Below are positions 27,881 to 36,387 of a DNA stretch of 64,000 nucleotides, in pieces. Location: contig JAPPCR010000007.1 of NCBI GenBank assembly GCA_028875725.1, positions 1 through 64,000 of the forward strand, in the 5' to 3' direction. The DNA is from Acidobacteriota bacterium (GTDB lineage: Bacteria > Acidobacteriota > Thermoanaerobaculia > Multivoradales > Multivoraceae). Within the stretch, counting starts at the first letter, position 1; each line of letters starts with the position of its first letter. The notes under the pieces were generated by a model. The model saw nothing but the letters and a program-made list of their open reading frames with translations, had not been told where the DNA came from and did not search any database. Both the position numbers and the translations under genes were made by a program.

Positions 27881-28766
27881 CCTTGGACCGTACCCGCTCG
27901 CCGTTCTCCGGCCCAAGGCGCAGCAGTAGCTTCTGAGCCGGGTTCAAACCCTCGAGCCCGGGATCGACGTACTCGAAGCTGATCACCCGCAGACGAAGCT
28001 CGGGCGGCCCGTCCGGAATCGGCGTCGCCAACAGCTTGGTCACGGCAAGTTCGAGCGTGTCGCCGAACTCGCCCGGATACCCGAGTTCGTCGTGCGCCCG
28101 CTCGAGCAGCGGCTCAAGCCGCTCGTAGGCGCCGGCTGCACCGGCCACGTCGATCGAATCGAACACTTCAACAGCCAGGTCATAGCGGCGGTAGCTCGTC
28201 CCCGCCGGATAGAAGCGCTGCCCGCGCCGGACGACGCTGAAGCCGTCTTCGGGCCGTAGCAGCTCCAGGCCGTTCTGGGGCGGCTCGTCGTAGGCCACGG
28301 CGCCCACCGACCGCACGAAGCTGATCGCCAGCTCCTCGGGCGCGAGCCAGGCGACCCACTCCGCGTGTCTGGACAGAGCGCCGACGATCTCCCGAACCAC
28401 GGAGTCGCTCCCCGCGAGGTCCGGTGGAGGCTCGGGTTCCGGGCCCGTCGACGCGGCGGGCGCTTCGGATTCGGCCGCCGGTTCGGGGACCGCCGGTTCG
28501 ACGGCGGCGGCCGGGGCCTCCGCCGCGCCTTCGCCGTTCGCGCCAGCCCCGCGACTCGTGTACCACCACCAGAGGACGACTGCCGCGCCGATCGCGATCA
28601 CGGCCGCGATGACGATGACCGCCACCGTGCCGGAACGTTCGGCAGGCTCTTCTTCCGAAGGGCCGCTCCTCTCCCCGCTCAGGTCCAGCGGCAGATCGAA
28701 GCGCGGACCGCCAACATCCGGCTCGTGCTCCTCCGGCTGGTCCCCGCCGGTAGGCTTGTCGTCCAT
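27852..28766 (-). CDS. DUF3014 domain membrane-anchored protein
   Basis: 304 residues from an ATG. An acidic cytoplasmic N-terminus (~45 residues) precedes one transmembrane helix (AVIVIAAVIAIGAAVVLWWW), then a low-complexity Ala/Pro/Glu linker to about residue 120. The C-terminal ~180 residues match DUF3014 in layout: SDSVVREIVGALSRHAEW, then AISFVRSVGAVAY, YRRYDLAVEVFDSIDV and LAVTKLLATPIPD. The domain has no established function and would face the periplasm. It starts about 75 bases downstream of the VWA gene, on the same strand. Confidence 0.8.
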   Translation of the reverse strand: MDDKPTGGDQPEEHEPDVGGPRFDLPLDLSGERSGPSEEEPAERSGTVAVIVIAAVIAIGAAVVLWWWYTSRGAGANGEGAAEAPAAAVEPAVPEPAAESEAPAASTGPEPEPPPDLAGSDSVVREIVGALSRHAEWVAWLAPEELAISFVRSVGAVAYDEPPQNGLELLRPEDGFSVVRRGQRFYPAGTSYRRYDLAVEVFDSIDVAGAAGAYERLEPLLERAHDELGYPGEFGDTLELAVTKLLATPIPDGPPELRLRVISFEYVDPGLEGLNPAQKLLLRLGPENGERVRSKVRELYGALE

Positions 28767-28840
28767 TGGGACAGTGTAACCCCTCGGATCCGGCCGTCAT
28801 TCCGGCGTCGCGGCGGCGCGACCGCGAGGCGTCGCCCGGC

Positions 28841-30034
28841 TCAGGCGGCCAGAGCGCGATTCGGCCGGATGCCCCGGAGCACGTCGATGCCCTCGGTCAG
28901 ACCGTCGATGGTCAACTCGAACATCGGAAACACCTGCCGGATCAGGTGAATGGTCGGCGCGTTCCAGATGCGCCGGGGTTCCGGGTTGAGCCAGATCGAG
29001 TTCGGGCAGCGGTCGCGGAACTTGCGGAGCCAGTCGAGGCCGGTGACCTGGTTCGTGTGGTAGTAGTCGATCGCGCCGCCGGTGTGGGTCAGCTCGTACG
29101 GACTCATCCAGGCGTCCCCGACCAGGCACACCGACCACGTGTGGTCCCGGCGCTTCAGGATCCGGGAGGTCGGTTCGCCCTTCCAGCGGCTGATGTCCGT
29201 GTACAGGTTCTCGTACACGCAGTTGTGGAAGAACTTGAACTCGAACTTCTTGAAGTGGTTCGCCTTGTGCGCGGCGGAGAACAGCCGCTCGCAGAGCAGA
29301 GTGTGCGGGTCCATCGAACCGCCGACGTCGATCAGTAGCAGCAGTTTGATCCGGTTGCGCTTGGGCGGCCGGAACACGAGGTCGATCTCACCCGCGTTGC
29401 GGGCGCTGCTGTCGATCGTCTCGTCGATGTCGAGTTCTTCGGGTCCCTCGTCCTTGTCCAGCTTGCGCAGCCGGCGCAGCGCCAGCCCGATCTGCCGGGT
29501 GTCCAGGATGCGGTCCGAGCGCAGGTTGCGGAAGCGGCGGTCGGTCGCCACCTGAACCGCCGAACGGCCGCCGCCGGCGCCGCCGATCCGAACCCCCGTC
29601 GGGTGCTCGCCGCCGTGGCCGAAGGGCGACATCCCGCCCGTCCCGATCCAGCGGTTGCCGCCGTCGTGGCGCTCCTTCTGCTCGTCGAGAAGTTCCTTGA
29701 AGCGCTCGCGGAGTTCGTCCAGGTCGAGCGCCTCAAGCTTCGCGCGCTCCTCGTCCGTCAACTCCCGCGGCAGTTCCGGCTTGGACAGCCACTCCAGCAG
29801 CTCATCGCTGATGTCGAAGTGGTTTTCCACGCCCATGAAGAACGAGGCGAAGGCGCGGTCGTAGTTGTCGAAGTCCGCCTCCCGCTTGACCATCAGGCAA
29901 CGGGCCAGGTTGTAGAAGACGTGCAGGTCCGCCCGGCTGTGACCGATCGCCAGCGCCTTCATCAGCGACAGCCACTCGGTGATCGTCACCTTCAGGCCGT
30001 AGCCCCTCAGGTGGTAGAAGAAGTCGACGAACAT
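28841..30034 (-). CDS. CoxE-like VWA domain protein
   Basis: 397 residues from an ATG. The N-terminal half is helical and charged (FYHLRGYGLKVTITEWLSLM). Residues ~210-390 form a CoxE-type von Willebrand A domain with MIDAS-like LLIDVGGSMD and a later TGGAID. CoxE proteins act with a MoxR-type AAA+ ATPase as metal-centre maturation or remodelling factors in the cytoplasm. The required ATPase gene lies directly upstream with a 35-base gap. The target enzyme cannot be read from the context, since no molybdenum or copper oxidase genes adjoin. Confidence 0.85.
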   Translation of the reverse strand: MFVDFFYHLRGYGLKVTITEWLSLMKALAIGHSRADLHVFYNLARCLMVKREADFDNYDRAFASFFMGVENHFDISDELLEWLSKPELPRELTDEERAKLEALDLDELRERFKELLDEQKERHDGGNRWIGTGGMSPFGHGGEHPTGVRIGGAGGGRSAVQVATDRRFRNLRSDRILDTRQIGLALRRLRKLDKDEGPEELDIDETIDSSARNAGEIDLVFRPPKRNRIKLLLLIDVGGSMDPHTLLCERLFSAAHKANHFKKFEFKFFHNCVYENLYTDISRWKGEPTSRILKRRDHTWSVCLVGDAWMSPYELTHTGGAIDYYHTNQVTGLDWLRKFRDRCPNSIWLNPEPRRIWNAPTIHLIRQVFPMFELTIDGLTEGIDVLRGIRPNRALAA

Positions 30035-30069
30035 CGGTTCGGGCTCTGGTCAAGCCTCGTGGACGGGGA

Positions 30070-30900
30070 TCAGTTTACGCGGCCCCTGCGGTGGGCGGCC
30101 ATCACGGCCTCCAGATCGTTCTCCCGCTTCATCAGCACACCCAGGAAGGGCAGCTCACTCTCGATCGACTCCGTGCTCACGCCGCCGCGGCGCAGCGCGG
30201 CGATCCAGTCGATCAGCTCGCTGGTCGACGGCTTCTTGCGCAGCTCGGGCAGATCGCGGAGCCAGTAGAACCGAAGCAGCACCTGCCGCAGCAACTCGGC
30301 TTCGACGTCCGGGTGGTGGACACGGATGATGTCCTCCATCTCCGCCTTGTCCGGGAAGGCGATGTAGTGGAACACGCAGCGGCGCAGGAAGGCGTCCGGC
30401 AGTTCCTTCTCGTTGTTCGACGTGATGACGACGATCGGGCGAAACTTCGCGGAGTGCTGCTTGCCCGTCTCGTGGACGAAGAAGCTCATCCGGTCCAGCT
30501 CGTGCAGCAGGTCGTTCGGGAACTCCATGTCCGCCTTGTCGATCTCGTCGATCAACAGGACCACCCGCTGGTCCGCGAGGAAGGACTGGCCGAGGGGACC
30601 GTACTTGATGTACTGCGAGATGTCGGTGATGTCCTTGTCGCCGAAGCGGGCGTCGTTCAGCCGCTGCACCGTGTCGTACACGTACAGGCCCTCCTGGGCC
30701 TTGCTCGTCGACTTGATGTTCCAGGTCAGGAGTGGCATGACCAGGTTCTCGGCGATCGCCTCGGCGAGCACCGTCTTGCCGGTGCCTGGCTCGCCCCGCA
30801 CGAGGAGCGGCTTCTCGAGAGCCGAGGCGACATTCACCGAGTCCCTCAGTTCGGGCGATGCAAGGTAGGTGTCGGTCCCGGAAAAGGCGTGAAAAGACAT
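30070..30900 (-). CDS. MoxR-family AAA+ ATPase
   Basis: 276 residues, the usual MoxR length. Walker A is RGEPGTGKTVLAE and Walker B is VVLLIDEIDKAD. A sensor-1 Asn lies in VVITSNNEKELPDAFLRRC, followed by an arginine-finger region and a lid (YWLRDLPELRKKPSTSELIDW). MoxR ATPases work with VWA-domain partners to remodel or activate target complexes; the CoxE-like gene downstream is the likely partner. It starts at 30900 and is divergent from the sirtuin gene. A 14-bp palindrome lies in the shared upstream region. Confidence 0.9.
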   Translation of the reverse strand: MSFHAFSGTDTYLASPELRDSVNVASALEKPLLVRGEPGTGKTVLAEAIAENLVMPLLTWNIKSTSKAQEGLYVYDTVQRLNDARFGDKDITDISQYIKYGPLGQSFLADQRVVLLIDEIDKADMEFPNDLLHELDRMSFFVHETGKQHSAKFRPIVVITSNNEKELPDAFLRRCVFHYIAFPDKAEMEDIIRVHHPDVEAELLRQVLLRFYWLRDLPELRKKPSTSELIDWIAALRRGGVSTESIESELPFLGVLMKRENDLEAVMAAHRRGRVN

Positions 30901-30986
30901 ACTGACCCTCTATCCTCCGGCGTGGCCGGCTTGATCCAGCTTCATGGCGGGCCCAGTTCGCGATGGGCAGGCGGGCAGTGTAACAG

Positions 30987-31000
30987 ACCGACCGGTCGGT
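30987..31000. promoter_or_regulatory. 14-bp palindrome ACCGACCGGTCGGT, TetR-type operator candidate
   Basis: A perfect palindrome in the divergent intergenic region, 87-100 bases upstream of moxR and 56-69 bases upstream of the small leader frame before the sirtuin gene. Its form (ACCGAC-CGGT-type dyad) is like operators bound by TetR-family repressors. No TetR gene is seen nearby, so the regulator would act in trans. Confidence 0.45.
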
Positions 31001-31055
31001 AGAGAACAGTCCGTAGACTCGCCGAGCCGGTCGAAAAAGAAACCTGGAGACACGA

Positions 31056-31115
31056 ATGAGCCAAGCGCAGGAGCTCGAACGCCTGATCTACGAAGCGAGG
31101 CGCAAAACGCTATGA
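31056..31115 (+). CDS. possible 19-residue leader peptide overlapping the sirtuin start
   Basis: An ATG at 31056 lies 7 bases after GGAG and opens a 19-codon frame (MSQAQELERLIYEARRKTL) whose TGA overlaps the sirtuin ATG in ATGA fashion. The sirtuin start itself has only a weak GAGG upstream. The arrangement suggests translation of the short frame delivers ribosomes to the sirtuin gene. It could be chance; the peptide has no recognisable homology. Confidence 0.35.
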   Translation: MSQAQELERLIYEARRKTL

Positions 31116-31888
31116 ACCAGCTACAGGACCTCCAACACATGCTCAAGGAAGCATCCCGGATCGTCGCGTTCACGGGCGCGGGAATCAGCACGGAATCCGG
31201 CATCCCGGACTTCCGGAGCCCGGGCGGAATCTGGACCAAGTACCGGCCGATCGACTTCAGCGAGTTCATGGCCTCGGAAGACGCACGGCGCGAATCCTGG
31301 CGGCGCAAGATCGGTAGCGACCGCACGATCGGCCAGGCGAAGCCGAACCGCGGTCATCTGGCCCTGGCCGAGCTCCGGCGCATGGGAAAGCTCCTCGCCG
31401 TGATCACGCAGAACGTGGACGGCCTGCACCAGGAATCGGGAATCCCTGACGACGAGGTGATCGAGCTTCACGGCAACGCGACCTACGCGGCGTGCCTCGA
31501 GTGCCGCAAGCGTTACGAGCTCGGGCCCATCGTCGCCGCCTTCAGAGAGCGGGAGGAACTGCCCGTCTGCTCACGGCAGAACCTGGCCGGCGACGCCTGT
31601 GGCGGCATCATCAAGACGGCCACGATCTCCTTCGGCCAAGCGATGCCGGAAGAGGCGATGCGCCGCGCCCACGAAGCGACGCTGGCCGCCGACCTCTTCC
31701 TCGCCATCGGCAGTTCGCTCGTCGTCTATCCGGCGGCCGGCTTCCCGGCGCTGGCGAAGCAGAGCGGCGCCAGGCTCGTCATCCTGAACCGCGAAGCCAC
31801 CGACCTCGACAGCATCGCCGACCTCGTCCTCCACGCCGAGATCGGCCCTACGCTGGGCGCCGTCACCGGCGTAACGGTGCCGAACTGA
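31112..31888 (+). CDS. sirtuin, NAD-dependent protein deacylase
   Basis: 258 residues from the ATG at 31112; a longer upstream frame would read through non-coding-looking sequence. The sirtuin fold is clear: FTGAGISTESGIPDFRSP for NAD binding, TQNVDGLHQESG, and the catalytic His in IELHGN. Four zinc ligands are CLEC and a later pair in PVCSRQ...DACGG. AIGSSLVVYPAAGFPALA closes the Rossmann fold. It removes acetyl or other acyl groups from lysines with NAD as co-substrate. The FGQAMPE loop is standard. The hsp20 promoter begins just after its stop. Confidence 0.95.
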   Translation: MNQLQDLQHMLKEASRIVAFTGAGISTESGIPDFRSPGGIWTKYRPIDFSEFMASEDARRESWRRKIGSDRTIGQAKPNRGHLALAELRRMGKLLAVITQNVDGLHQESGIPDDEVIELHGNATYAACLECRKRYELGPIVAAFREREELPVCSRQNLAGDACGGIIKTATISFGQAMPEEAMRRAHEATLAADLFLAIGSSLVVYPAAGFPALAKQSGARLVILNREATDLDSIADLVLHAEIGPTLGAVTGVTVPN

Positions 31889-31914
31889 AAGTTGACTTTC
31901 TCGCAGTCAGATAA

Positions 31915-31951
31915 TTGACATCTGCTTCTTCTTGACTCATAATCCTGAGTC
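31915..31951 (+). promoter_or_regulatory. sigma-70-type promoter of hsp20 with overlapping inverted repeat
   Basis: TTGACA (31915-31920) is followed after exactly 17 bases by CATAAT (31938-31943), a near-consensus -35/-10 pair. An inverted repeat GACTCA (31934-31939) ... TGAGTC (31946-31951) with a 6-base centre overlaps the -10 box, where a repressor would block polymerase. No CIRCE element is present. The transcript would carry a 5' leader of about 65 bases to the AAGGAGG before the hsp20 ATG. Confidence 0.7.
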
Positions 31952-32016
31952 GTCGGCAGCAGAAACCAGCGCCGGCGCCTGGATCGAACGAATCAACCTC
32001 AAGGAGGACAACCACA

Positions 32017-32484
32017 ATGACCCGCAGCCTGATTCGCCACACTCCGTTTCACCGTCCCCTGATCGGGGCCTTCGAGCCGCTCTTCGGCAAGGCGCTGCTC
32101 GACGACTTCTTCCCGCCCGTCCTGAACCGCGTGGCCGGCCACGACGGGGCCGAGTCCGCCGCCATGACCTGGTGGCCGGCCGCGGACCTCACCCAGACCG
32201 ACGAGGCGTACCGTCTCGCCGTCGATCTCCCCGGCCTGACCAAGGCCGACATCGATCTCACGGTCGAGGACCACACCCTGACCCTCTCGGGCGAGCGCCA
32301 GGCCGGCCACGAGGGCGCGACCGCCGACCGGGTCGAGCGCGTCTACGGCCGCTTCGCGCGGCGCTTCAACCTGCCGAGCGACGTCGACGTCTCGGCGGTG
32401 AGTGCCGAGTTCGAGCACGGGGTACTGAACATCACCATCCCCAAGGCCGAGGAGGCGAAGGCGAGGAAGATCGACATCGCCTGA
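32017..32484 (+). CDS. Hsp20/alpha-crystallin small heat-shock protein
   Basis: 155 residues from an ATG behind AAGGAGG. The alpha-crystallin domain runs from ~residue 50 to 145: AADLTQTDEAYRLAVDLPGL, LSGERQ, VERVYGRFARRFNLP and the diagnostic AEFEHGVLNITIPKAE. The protein is an ATP-independent holdase chaperone of the cytoplasm, forming oligomers. It is a single-gene unit: strong promoter upstream and an intrinsic terminator 24 bases after the stop. Confidence 0.95.
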   Translation: MTRSLIRHTPFHRPLIGAFEPLFGKALLDDFFPPVLNRVAGHDGAESAAMTWWPAADLTQTDEAYRLAVDLPGLTKADIDLTVEDHTLTLSGERQAGHEGATADRVERVYGRFARRFNLPSDVDVSAVSAEFEHGVLNITIPKAEEAKARKIDIA

Positions 32485-32507
32485 CCCGGTCTCCGGACCC
32501 ACGACTC

Positions 32508-32539
32508 AAGGGCCCTGCTTCGGCAGGGCCCTTCTCTTT
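32508..32539 (+). terminator. intrinsic terminator after hsp20
   Basis: An 11-bp perfect stem AAGGGCCCTGC / GCAGGGCCCTT closes on a TTCG tetraloop and is followed by CTCTTT. The GC-rich stem, stable loop and short T-rich tail are those of a Rho-independent terminator. It separates hsp20 from the S1-domain gene. Confidence 0.85.
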
Positions 32540-32619
32540 GGTCGCGGTGCTACAATCTCCCTCCGGCCAAACGCCGCCGCCGCGCCCCGAAGCCGCGGCC
32601 CCTTCTCCTCCTCCTCACC

Positions 32620-34164
32620 ATGACTGAGACGAACGATCACGCGCTCGCTCAGCCGCCGTCGGAGGATGAAGCCGCCGTGGAGGCCGCGCCGGTGGAGGCC
32701 GCGCCCGCCGAAACCGTGGCGGCAACGCCGGAAGAGACTCCTCCCGTCGAACCTGAAACAGAGTTGATCGAAGCAGCCGCGACAGAGGTGCAGGGCGAGC
32801 CCGACGTGGAAACCGCGCCCGCCGCCGAAGCGGAAGAAGAGCCGACCACCGAGGCCGAGGCGGGAGAGCAGCCGCGGTCTGAAGCCGAGGTCGAGTTGCC
32901 GCCAGCCGTCGAAGCGGAGACCGCGGAACAGCCGACTGCTGATACCCCGGTCGAAGCGCAGCCGCCGGCTGCGGCAGAAGCGGCCGTCGAAGAGCCGGCG
33001 CCACTGGCACCGTCCGCTGTTCCCTTCGCCGCCGCCCTCGAAGCGAAGAACCCGGTGGAGGGCAAGGTCATCGGCTGGAACAAGGGCGGATTCCACATCG
33101 TCTCGGAAGGCGTCACGACGTTCTGTCCGCGATCGCTGATGGAACTCGGCAACCGGCCCAAACCGCCGGCGCAGTACGTGAACAACACGTACACCTTCCA
33201 CGTCCTCGAGATCAAGGAGGCGGGGCGGCGGATCGTGCTGACGCGGCGACCCGCGATCCGCAACGAGCGCAAGCGCGCGCTCGACGAGATTCGCGCCAAG
33301 CAGGAATCCCGCGAGCCCGTCAGCGGCAAGGTGACCTCGGTGACCGACTTCGGCGCCTTCGTCGATCTCGGCGGCGGAATCGGCGGCCTCGTTCACCGGA
33401 CCCAGATCTCCCGGACCCGGTCGGGAGAGCCCGGCGACCTGTTGAAGGTCGGACAGCGCGTGGAAGCCGTGGTGACTAAGATCGAGAAGAAGAACGGCAA
33501 GCGCAGCTCGCGCATCTCGCTGTCCATGAAGGCGCTGGAGGCCGACCCCTGGAAGGAGACGGCGAAGAGCTTCACCGCCGGCGAACAGTTCAAGGGCAAG
33601 GTGGTCCGGCACAGCGAGTTCGGTCTCTTCGTGGAACTGGCGCCAGGCCTCGACGGCCTCATTCACACCTCCCAGCTTCCCATCGGCAAGTCGATGAGCG
33701 CGCCGGAGTTCGCCGTCGGGGAAAAGATCGAGGGCTGGGTCGTCGAAGTCGCCCCGAGACGGCGGCGGATCGCCCTCTCGCTGCGCGAAGTGCCGGCTAG
33801 CGACCCCTGGAAGGATCTCGGCAAGCAGTACGTCGAGGGTGCCGAGGTCGAAGGCAAGGTGGAGCAGGTGTCCCGCTTCGGCATCTTCGTCGAACTCGAG
33901 CCCGGGCTCACCGGGCTCCTGCCGATGTCGGCGGTGAAGGGGGCCGACGGAAACCTGGCCCGGCGCGCGTATCACCCCGGTCGCGAGATCAAGGTAATGA
34001 TCGAGAGCATCGACCGGAAGCGTCGCCGCCTGGGTCTGGCGCCACTCGGATCGCAACTCGGCGGCACCAAGACGGATTACAAGAAGTACCGCCAGCGCCA
34101 GAAGGAATCGAGCGGCCTGAACGTGATGGCGGCCGCTTTCGCCAAACTCCAGCAACCCAAGTAG
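32620..34164 (+). CDS. S1 RNA-binding-domain protein (ribosomal protein S1-like)
   Basis: 514 residues from an ATG. Residues 1-130 are a low-complexity acidic Ala/Glu/Pro tract and probably disordered. Four S1 (OB-fold) repeats follow: first VEGKVIGWNKGGFHIV, second VSGKVTSVTDFGAFVDLGG, third FKGKVVRHSEFGLFVELAPG, fourth VEGKVEQVSRFGIFVELEPG. The canonical S1 has six repeats and no such acidic leader, so this is likely a paralogue or a shortened S1 binding mRNA or ribosome. The next two genes follow with 3-base spacing and a 4-base overlap, forming an operon. Confidence 0.85.
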   Translation: MTETNDHALAQPPSEDEAAVEAAPVEAAPAETVAATPEETPPVEPETELIEAAATEVQGEPDVETAPAAEAEEEPTTEAEAGEQPRSEAEVELPPAVEAETAEQPTADTPVEAQPPAAAEAAVEEPAPLAPSAVPFAAALEAKNPVEGKVIGWNKGGFHIVSEGVTTFCPRSLMELGNRPKPPAQYVNNTYTFHVLEIKEAGRRIVLTRRPAIRNERKRALDEIRAKQESREPVSGKVTSVTDFGAFVDLGGGIGGLVHRTQISRTRSGEPGDLLKVGQRVEAVVTKIEKKNGKRSSRISLSMKALEADPWKETAKSFTAGEQFKGKVVRHSEFGLFVELAPGLDGLIHTSQLPIGKSMSAPEFAVGEKIEGWVVEVAPRRRRIALSLREVPASDPWKDLGKQYVEGAEVEGKVEQVSRFGIFVELEPGLTGLLPMSAVKGADGNLARRAYHPGREIKVMIESIDRKRRRLGLAPLGSQLGGTKTDYKKYRQRQKESSGLNVMAAAFAKLQQPK

Positions 34165-34167
34165 CCC

Positions 34168-34509
34168 GTGCCCGACGACCTGATCTACCGGGTGACCTTC
34201 GTGAGTCAAGGCGAGATCTACGAGGTCTACGCCTGCTCGGTCTCGCAGGGCGGCCTGCTCGGCTTCGTCGAGATCGGCGAACTCGTGTTCGGAGAGAAGA
34301 CCCAGGTCGTCGTCGACCCCTCGGAAGAACGGCTCCAGCGCGAGTTCAAGGGCGTCCAGCGGACCTACCTGCCCATGCACTCCGTCCTGCGCATCGACCA
34401 GGTCACCAAGCAGGGGACCGCCCGAATACGGGACGTCGAGCGGCCGGAGAGCCGGAAAGTGACGCCCTTCCCGATGCCGATCTACACCCCCGGTGGAGAG
34501 ACCAAATGA
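34168..34509 (+). CDS. DUF1820 family protein
   Basis: 113 residues from a GTG three bases after the S1-gene stop. The family pattern is complete: YRVTFVSQGEIYEVYA, GLLGFVEIGELVFGE, VVVDPSEERLQREFKGV and YLPMHSVLRIDQV. DUF1820 proteins are small cytoplasmic proteins of unknown function, best known in Proteobacteria. Its stop overlaps the OmpH gene start (ATGA), so it is translationally coupled to both neighbours. Confidence 0.85.
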   Translation: MPDDLIYRVTFVSQGEIYEVYACSVSQGGLLGFVEIGELVFGEKTQVVVDPSEERLQREFKGVQRTYLPMHSVLRIDQVTKQGTARIRDVERPESRKVTPFPMPIYTPGGETK

Positions 34510-35048
34510 CCAGTCGCCGCCTCATCGTCTGCTCGCTCGCCGCCCTCCTGACGGCCGCCGTCTTGCCGGCGCTCCACGCCCAGGAGGCAACCCGCGTTGC
34601 CTCGATCAACGTCGAACTAGTCGTCGCCGAAGCTCGTGAAGGGAGAGCGCTCGCGGAGTTCCTCCAGCAGATCGAGACGGAGACGCGGACCGCGCTGGAA
34701 GCCAACGCCGGCCGCGTCGAGGCGCTGCGCCAGAGCGCCACCGGCAGGGGGCCGGACGAACTGCGGAGCATCCAGCACCAGATCGAGGACCTGCAACGCG
34801 AATCCCAGCGCCTGGCCAACGACGCCGAACGCCGCGCGGCGAAGCGACAGGAAGAAACGCTGCAGCAGATCAACGAACGCCTGCGTCCGATCGTTCAGCA
34901 GTTGATCGACGAGAACGGCTACGACCTGATCCTCAACGCCAGCATCGGCGGCGTGCTCCACGCCAGCGCCCGGGTCGACCTGACCCAGCGCGTTGTCGAG
35001 ATGCTCCAGGCGCAGGAGCAGCAGACGGAGTCCAACCAGGAGCCCTAG
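34506..35048 (+). CDS. OmpH/Skp-family periplasmic chaperone
   Basis: 180 residues from an ATG that overlaps the DUF1820 stop. A signal peptide ends at LPALHAQ. The mature protein begins with the family's short beta-strand (ATRVASINVELVV), has a long coiled-coil hairpin of ~85 residues rich in Glu, Gln and Arg, and returns with YDLILNASIGGVLHAS. Skp-like trimers hold unfolded outer-membrane proteins in the periplasm, which suits an organism with several barrel proteins. It is the last gene of the S1 operon. Confidence 0.85.
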   Translation: MTSRRLIVCSLAALLTAAVLPALHAQEATRVASINVELVVAEAREGRALAEFLQQIETETRTALEANAGRVEALRQSATGRGPDELRSIQHQIEDLQRESQRLANDAERRAAKRQEETLQQINERLRPIVQQLIDENGYDLILNASIGGVLHASARVDLTQRVVEMLQAQEQQTESNQEP

Positions 35049-35088
35049 GGCTGCGGCCGCTGGCCGTCAGGCCGGCTCCGCTTGGTGG

Positions 35089-36387
35089 CTACGGAGGCGC
35101 CGGCCGGCTACGGTACAGCTCGTACGAGCGGCTGTGGCGGTTCGAGAGGCTCACGTCGCGGCCACGGACGATCACGTGCCGAACCACGGTCCGCACCTCC
35201 AGCGGGTCGCCGTCGGTGACAATCAGGTTCGCCCACTTCCCGGGATCGATCGAGCCCAGACGATCGTCCAGCCCGAGGATCTCCGCCGCGCCCAGCGTCA
35301 GCGCCCGGAGCGCTGCCTCCCGTTCGAGACCGAAGGCGACGGCCGTGGCTGCCTCGTAGGGCAGGACGCGGGCGCTCGACGCGTCGAACGTGCCGAACGC
35401 GATCCGAACGCCGGCGCGATGGAGTTCGCCCGGGGCCGCGAAGGGGCCATCGTACGGATCGTCCTCGTCGACCGGCAGCGCCTGAACCGAGTTCAGGATG
35501 ATCGGCACCTTCTTCTCGGCGAGCAGGTCCGCCTCCTTCACCGCGTGGCGTCCCGAGGCCAGCACGAGCCGCAAACCATGCTCTTCCGCGAACGCGACCG
35601 CGTCACGGATGGCCCGGGCCCGATCGGCAACGACGAGCAGCGGAAGATCGCCCCGCACCACGCCGGCCACGGCCTCCAGGCCGTGATCCTGCTCCACCGC
35701 CGCCGCGAAACCGGCGTTCGAGCGAGCGTGGTCGTACTGCCGCGCCGCCTCGATCCAGTCGCCGAGCTCGTCCACCGTCCGGTCGTAGTCCCGCTTCGCC
35801 TCGGAGAACTTCTTCTCCCGAACGCTGAAGGTCGAGAAGTCGAACTCGCGGGTCTCGAGGCTCGGCCATTCGAGCACCACGCCGACGCTCTTCTCGACCT
35901 CCATCTCCTCCACCGTCCAGCCGTCGAGGAGGATCACCGACGCCTGGCCGGCCCACGGTCCGCCGCTGGGCGCCGTCAACGCGTGCGTGGTGCCGTTCTC
36001 CCTGGTCACCGGAATGATCTCGCTCGCCGGATGAACCCCCTCGACCGCCAGCAGGTGCGGGGTGTCGCCCAGCTCCGCCTGATCCAGCGTGGCGGGAACC
36101 GAGTCGATCTCGATCAGTCCGAGGACCGTCCAGGCATTGAACAGACCGGGATAGAGGTGGAGGCCGCGGGCGTCGATCACTTCGACATCCCCGGGCACGG
36201 CGACGTCCGGTCCGGTCGCCTCGATCACGCCATCCCGCACGACGACCGTGCCGGTGTAGGCAGCGCCCGAAACAGGATGTACCGTGCCGCCCTCGATCGC
36301 CAGCGTCTGCGCCGACGCCGCCGCGGCGAACGCCACCAGGGCCAGCGCCAGCAGTCCCGCCGCGATCCTGCCGTACCCGCCGGTCAC
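35089..36387 (-). CDS. secreted amidohydrolase-family protein lacking the HxH metal motif
   Basis: 432 residues from a GTG that overlaps the stop of the upstream gene by 4 bases. A signal peptide ends at AAASAQ. The overall layout is that of imidazolonepropionase-like amidohydrolases: N-terminal beta-sandwich (LAIEGGTVHPVSGAAYTG), TIM barrel and closing strands (LDDRLGSIDPGKWANLIV). Where active members read PG(L/I)(I/F)DAHTH, this one has YPGLFNAWTVLG, so both metal-binding His are missing. It is probably catalytically inactive or works only with its partner. Its upstream neighbour is a two-unit amidohydrolase, hence a likely complex or redundant pair. Confidence 0.8.
   Translation of the reverse strand: MTGGYGRIAAGLLALALVAFAAAASAQTLAIEGGTVHPVSGAAYTGTVVVRDGVIEATGPDVAVPGDVEVIDARGLHLYPGLFNAWTVLGLIEIDSVPATLDQAELGDTPHLLAVEGVHPASEIIPVTRENGTTHALTAPSGGPWAGQASVILLDGWTVEEMEVEKSVGVVLEWPSLETREFDFSTFSVREKKFSEAKRDYDRTVDELGDWIEAARQYDHARSNAGFAAAVEQDHGLEAVAGVVRGDLPLLVVADRARAIRDAVAFAEEHGLRLVLASGRHAVKEADLLAEKKVPIILNSVQALPVDEDDPYDGPFAAPGELHRAGVRIAFGTFDASSARVLPYEAATAVAFGLEREAALRALTLGAAEILGLDDRLGSIDPGKWANLIVTDGDPLEVRTVVRHVIVRGRDVSLSNRHSRSYELYRSRPAPP

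Noticed and set aside
31892..31915. A second promoter pair TTGACT / GATAAT upstream of hsp20
   Set aside because: Only 12 bases separate the hexamers; the pair at 31915/31938 has the correct 17.
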